Below, one piece after another: positions 59,136 through 64,000 of a stretch of DNA of 64,000 bases. The stretch comes from Hofstenia miamia (Eukaryota > Xenacoelomorpha > Acoela > Hofsteniidae): positions 723,918 through 787,917 of the forward strand of contig CABFPE010000132.1 of the NCBI GenBank assembly GCA_900660155.1. The letters run 5' to 3'. Both the position numbers and the translations under genes were made by a program. How positions within the stretch are numbered: position 1 is the stretch's first letter; every line of letters begins with the position of its first letter. Below the pieces are notes generated by a model. It was not told the DNA's origin. It worked only from the letters and a program-made list of their open reading frames with translations, and ran no database searches.

Positions 59136-61180
59136 TAAAGAATACCTGCATTATTTTGCTAGAAATTGGAAAATAATTTCATTATTTTTGGAATAACTAC
59201 GGGGTATTTACGACGGTACCATAATTTCCGTTATTTGTAGCCGGTGATGATGGAAGCTTCTCTTCGATTTGCAGCGAAGACCAAGAAGCATAATAGAGGA
59301 ATTCATTTAAGGCCGCATGTATGAATATAATGAGTCAATGTGTGTGTCTCAAATGGTAAGAAGATTCCGTCGTTGATTTTATAAAGATTTATCATGATGT
59401 GAAAACAATTTTATGAACTATATCTAAGAGTGCGATTATGTTAGTCCCAATTTTAACAATGAATGACGCCAATTGCCATTCGAATGTGACAATCAAGTTT
59501 TTTCTTAAAGTTTACAAGTTTTTTTTGATCACCTTTGCATAGTGTTTGTATAATTCAGGTGAGATGACCCTACTGATTTAGCATTATTTATTGACGCAGA
59601 ACTTGAGCTAATAAAGGTAAAAAAGGAAACACTCATCCGAAATATACTTAGAAGTTCCCCAGAGATATTTTCGTTAGTAAAGATATAATTTCAAGTTTGT
59701 AGCAGCATTATATATCGAGTTATAGTATGTGTAGATTTATTGACAATGTTCAGATGAAAATGCAGGCCCACAGTCAGCATAATCACCTAAGGGGGTCGAT
59801 GCGAATTTGGAGGGGTTGATAGTAATTTCGACTTTCTTCATAATGTTAACTAAAATTTTACCAAGTCTGTACATCATTTTATTTTTGTTGCATCCATGGG
59901 TATAGTGATCAAGTAAGTGACCAAAGGCGGGGTGAAGGCCCGCGCAAATTTTTTGAAAATATAGACAAAATAGACCTTAGAATTGAATTATTAGTAGCAA
60001 TGTTACAACAATTGAATTAACAAATTTTATTTTTATATCTCATTTTGCTGTTAGCTTTGTTGTCTAGGAGAGGTTTCCTGACATTCCAGGAGGGTTCAAC
60101 CCTCCTTTCATTATTTGACTGTCGGTGCATTGCGGTGGTTATATTTTCGGGAGCATCAGCTTTTAGTATGTTATCAAACAATGTAGTTTGAATTTTCATT
60201 TGTAGCCTATTTGTTTATGTTTCATTTTGTTATTAGTTTATATTTGACCATAGGTATACCAAAAATATTGTTATACTGAATTTATATGTTTTCCCAATAG
60301 TGCTGCAGGGGCCAAAAAAGGTAATGTAGAATTGCAATATCACATAGAAATATTGCAGTGTTTTGCGACTTTGACCGCGGCTGAATTTGGTCCCGACAAG
60401 CTGCAAACCGCAGCTAACTTTCGACTACAGCCTGAACCCATTCGGGCCGACCACGCCTTAAATTTTCAATTCTTGATTTTAGAAGACGTAAGCTTAACTT
60501 TTGCATTCACTTGCAAACCGAATTAAACACGGTTTTACAGCGAATAATGAGGTTTATTCAAGGGCATTCAAAGCCTTCAATATTTGCAACTACGGATATA
60601 AACATCAAGCCTACAAATAAAAATCTGCGGGCGGCAGCGACCAGCCAACAAACTCCAGCAGCAAAACACTAATAAATATATCAAGGATTCATCAATTAAT
60701 TTCCCTTTTTCATAAGCCCGGAAATGATTGATGTTTCATTCCCCCTTACATTATATGGTCTTTGCCTTCACAAAAAGCAAGTGTTAATTAATTTGGAAAA
60801 TTGAGATAAAGTTATCAATATATGCTAATTAACTTAACAAAATTAAATAAAAAAGTTTATGCAACAGTATCTTAGGTGTGAGCAATAACAATATCAATAT
60901 AGTTCGCTGTTTGATACCATCGTCAAGCAATCTGCCCCTATATATGTTACAAAACTAAATATAATTTTTATATTTTACAAAGTCAATGAGAATATTGGCA
61001 TGGTTTCAAATATGTTGCGCTCCACAAAACATTTTAATAAAAATAGTTGAAAGTGACAATAATACAAAATACAAGTTTAATAGTTGGAATGCCTTCTGCG
61101 CCGGGATTTGGGGTAAATGACAAAACACTGGATTTCATGGCGACAATGTCAGTAAAAAATGTGTATTTCTTAGAAAAACA
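59136..61180. other. AT-rich spacer with dispersed repeat patch
   Basis: 59895-60010 shares GATCAAGTAAGTGACCAAA with 44915-44940 and continues to match loosely. A GC-richer patch at 60360-60460 resembles the edge of a hAT-type repeat. No gene is seen. Confidence 0.35.
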
Positions 61181-61184
61181 TTTG

Positions 61185-61345
61185 AATTTAGGATCGCCAA
61201 AAATTTTTCCTGTATATGTCATGTTAAGTGTTAAGTAGAAAACATATATTACTAAAATAAACATTTAAGTTTAGGATCGCCCTAAAGTTGATTTTGTATA
61301 TATCTTAGTAAGTGTTAAGTAGAAAACATATATTGTTTATATTTT
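61185..61345. repeat. Two-unit tandem repeat of about 83 bp
   Basis: Both units have TTTAGGATCGCC, a TGTATAT word, and GTGTTAAGTAGAAAACATAT in that order. The second is slightly diverged. Confidence 0.8.
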
Positions 61346-61559
61346 TTTCAAAAATGCCATAGTGACACGAATATAAATTCAAGCCTTTCAGCATGATCAT
61401 TTAGATCATTAAGGTATTAGTGTCTGACTGATGTGCATTGATTTCCATGAAGTTTAAAATAAAGAAATGTATTTCTCAGGAATTTGTTCCAAACAACTTC
61501 ATAATAGAATAGCGAGACGTTTCTTAATACATCCTACTGGGTGATTTTAAACAATGCTA

Positions 61560-62400
61560 ACGCCCACTCTGATCATTTTGATAATTTTTATTCTTCTAAA
61601 AACATTGTAGAATCTCGTGTTTTCTCCCATACGTCGAATCATAGAAGATCATTGTAGGGAGTAGCAATAGCTTTGGGTCCATGGCTTGGTGTTAAGCCTA
61701 TGCGAATTTCCTCAAGAGTACTGTTGTCCCAATTTAAACAAGTTACTTGATAGTTGAAGTCTGGATCATGTCCCAGAAAGCAGAAGAAACATGTTTGTCA
61801 CAACAAATTGTTTCCCCATAGTACATTTAACATCAACCTTGCAATTCCTTCCATGCTTTTCAAGTGTGTCCAATTGTGCAAAGTAAAGCTTTTAATAAAG
61901 AATAGTTTCATTAGAGTGATGGTGCTATTGTTGGAGTTATATTTGAAAACACTTTCTTTAACAGTTACTTCAGGAGGGTGTTCCAACTTGGCAATCTTTT
62001 CCTCTTCCAAAATATTCCAATTAATTAATCAAACTTCATTTCAATGCTTACCTCATCTAACTGCTGTAGTACTTCTAGAGGCAGGGTAGATAGCAGTCCT
62101 TTTTCTGTGATAAATTATTCAGGAGTTCTCAACTGCTGCTCAATAATCACAATTAGGAAGTATCTTGCTATGGACTGTTGATTGTTAAAGACTCCCAACT
62201 TGTAGTACTTCTATGTCTTAGTATGACATAGTTTTCCATTGTATATTGCAGTAACCTTCTTCATTTTCCCTTAATATTAAGCAGAAGGTGCATGTGATAT
62301 AAATTTTCCTCAGTTTTCAAGTGACTTCTATCTTCTCCATTATGTTCCTTTTGTTTTCGCCTTTTTTTCTTCATTATATGCTGGTCCCTAGTTATTGATG
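61560..62400 (-). pseudogene. Degenerate unknown coding copy
   Basis: The minus strand keeps protein-like pieces in changing frames: KKKRRKQKEHNGEDRSHLKT near 62360, NILEEEKIAKLEHPPEVTV near 62020-61960, TLMKLFFIKSFTLHNWTHLK and SMEGIARLMLNVLWGNNLL down to 61800, then NWDNSTLEEIRIGLTPSHGP near 61720. It looks like a decayed gene or transposon copy; the family is not recognised. Confidence 0.4.
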
Positions 62401-63186
62401 TACTATGGGAATGTGATGATTATGAAATTAAAGAACCGGGTTATGTGTATTATAGTTGTCTGAAATGCTTTTCTTCTAGAGATGCAGAGACAGGTTACAG
62501 AACCACTGTTCTTCATACGAAAGCATTATAGGAAATGTTCACTAGCACTAAAAGTATTAGAGCAAAACAAATTATGTTCTTAGCATTGAAATTTGTTTTC
62601 TAAAAATAAATTACACACACATAATTTATCACGCATGTAAAAATTGGATTTGCAATAATAAACATTCAAGATATTAATGATTAATTTTTCGAAACAGAGA
62701 AACTTCAACAAAATATAAACTATGAACATATGCTGAATAATATTTTTTAACAAAAAGTTGAATTATTTATTCAAAAAAATTATTAGATGATAAAAAAGAT
62801 TAAACAATTTGAATTGAGTCTGAAGATTAGGTGAGATTTGTAATAGATATTTAAATTGTCTACACAAATTGCTAGGTATTTTCACAAAACATCTTTTGCA
62901 ATGAAAATGGATTAACTTTTGAAAATCCTTTAGAATGATTCGAGATTCTAATTACCATTTGGATTATAAGTTGATTCTACAAATTTTTACACGTTAAATA
63001 TTCTCCAACATGTGCTTGCTTTAACAAAATCTCACTAAGTAGGAAAAACTGAAAGCTGCCTTGATCCAAACTATGAATACATACATCTCTACCAGAAATG
63101 AGTGTATTTGTCATTTAAACATTTAGCTAGACATGAATATAACAAGGGAGACTATAACAGATTCGAATACCTTTGTAATCAACGCT

Positions 63187-63380
63187 GTGTGAAACGCCAT
63201 CTACTGAATTTTAAAATTCTGCACGAATCAAATACAAAACATAGACTACAAAACAACGTTACGTTAATGCTAAAGCGTTGCAAGTATTATGTTACACGCA
63301 TTTCTCTCACAAATCATGGCTTATTTGTGTTGCAGTCCAGATAGGGTTTCCTCAGGTTAGTATTCCAAATATTTAGAATT
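63187..63380 (+). repeat. Repeat copy carrying a putative spliced first exon (copy B)
   Basis: Partner of 24928-25125, similar both before and after the exon-like frame, so the unit is a genomic duplicate and not a processed copy. The coding part differs by one synonymous change (TTA/TTG), while the upstream part has more changes and indels. Confidence 0.6.
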
Positions 63381-64000
63381 TTGCTTTACAGTCAACTTCT
63401 TCTATCAATTTGCATAAGTCAACATCTATAATTAAATAATGTTTTCACAAAAATGGACATGAGCCAGGCTTCGCGTGTCTTGAGTTATTTGCAAAAATGG
63501 TCATGAATTTAGAAAATAATTTTCTATTACACAAGGAGCTCTGAATAACAGAAGGTGACACCCAAATATTTTAGCAAAAATGTCTAGGTGGGAAATATTT
63601 TTATTAACTCACACGCCAGTGGCGTACTCAGGGGGGACATGGGGGAATATCCGCCCCGTCAGGTTTCAAAATTTAATTTTGACTGGATAAATCAAAAAAT
63701 TTTTCGTTAAAAATTGAAAAATTTAAAATCTAGGATCGTGAAATGCATTTTTTAGGGTCAGAAAATCCTGCGTACGCACCTGACACACGCGTGAATTAAT
63801 AGATTGCTTTACAACATTGTGGATTAAATTTGTTTAACACGTGCTGTGTATCTGAATGCAAATGTAGTTATTATAAGTATAATATAAGTTTTATTGACTT
63901 GCAACAGATACTTGTGAAAAAACAGATGGCGGGATGCAATTCCTCGTTTTGTCTTCCTACCCCGAACATTCGAAAGTTTGCAAGTGCCACCGGTTTCTAC
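63316..64000 (+). CDS. 5' end of an unknown gene, two exons, runs off the window
   Basis: Exon 1 (63316-63355) reads MAYLCCSPDRVSS and ends TCAG|GTTAGT in phase 1. Exon 2 would start at 63908 after a good acceptor (TTTTATTGACTTGCAACAG) and, in that phase, stays open to the window end (DTCEKTDGGMQFLVLSSYPE, then HSKVCKCHRFL). A second frame from the ATG at 63926 is also open: MAGCNSSFCLPTPNIRKFAS ATGFY. With its C-x4-C pair and the Gly-Phe-Tyr end this second frame faintly recalls the start of a THAP zinc finger, in which case exon 1 would be untranslated leader with a short upstream frame. Which frame is real cannot be decided here. Confidence 0.4.
63619..63783. repeat. Dispersed MITE-like repeat, copy 2
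   Basis: Partner of 24428-24663. Ends CAGTGGCGTACTCAGG and CTGCGTACGCACCTG are imperfect inverted repeats, typical of hAT MITEs. It lies in the putative intron of the gene at 63316-64000. Confidence 0.7.

Noticed and set aside
1-64000. CRISPR array, prokaryotic operon or integrated bacterial segment
   Set aside because: Introns, LINEs, MITEs and base composition are uniformly animal-like; no regularly spaced repeats with unique spacers and no prokaryotic gene were seen.

Overview
The window is AT-rich animal DNA, from an invertebrate metazoan. Host genes are few, split by short-consensus GT..AG introns, and embedded in decayed transposable elements, (TA)n microsatellites and MITE-like repeats. 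One run of 98 N at 20741-20838 lies inside a (TA)n tract. The species cannot be fixed from the sequence; a soft-bodied marine or freshwater invertebrate such as a cnidarian or tunicate is a guess from repeat content and base composition.

Two host genes are recognised. On the + strand, 7950-18143 is a complete eight-exon gene for the nonsense-mediated-decay factor UPF3, with the N-terminal UPF2-binding domain, the charged middle and the C-terminal exon-junction-complex-binding motif. Its introns carry a LINE remnant, an LTR retrotransposon fossil and a mariner remnant. On the - strand, 46720-47924 holds two internal exons of a WDFY1/WDFY2-type protein (last WD40 blade joined to the start of the FYVE zinc finger); its other exons were not found. 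Three less certain gene pieces are a terminal exon at 57379-58271 (+, lysine/serine-rich, unknown), a terminal exon at 31360-31580 (+, unknown) and the 5' end of a gene that runs off the right edge (63316-64000, +).

Layout: 1-716 LINE endonuclease (-); 718-788 tRNA-like sequence; 1385-2760 LINE with a restriction-like endonuclease (+); 7950-18143 UPF3; 19141-19545 hAT-like remnant; 21005-28442 MITEs, LINE RT and repeats; 31360-31580 orphan exon; 35214-37260 long inverted repeat around the N-terminal part of an unclassified multicopy gene; 37270-40230 LINE (-) split by a 1.1 kb TIR transposon carrying an intact small ORF; 42024-42660 Tc1/mariner-like transposase; 44262-44850 two LINE ends; 46720-47924 WDFY exons; 48707-50695 second copy of the unclassified family with a perfect 514-bp tandem duplication; 50688-50991 Harbinger-like MITE; 55648-56531 element with TTAA target duplication; 57379-58271 unknown gene; 58915-61345 minisatellites; 63187-64000 repeated first exon and a new gene start.

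The observations most worth a second look are: the 42-nt stop-free candidate intron and the NAGNAG acceptor with a built-in stop in UPF3; the long inverted repeat that copies a coding exon; the small conserved-looking ORF inside the 38.4-39.5 kb transposon; a 29-bp palindromic insert between 8-bp direct repeats at 42.8 kb; and the duplicated spliced first exon at 25 kb and 63 kb.
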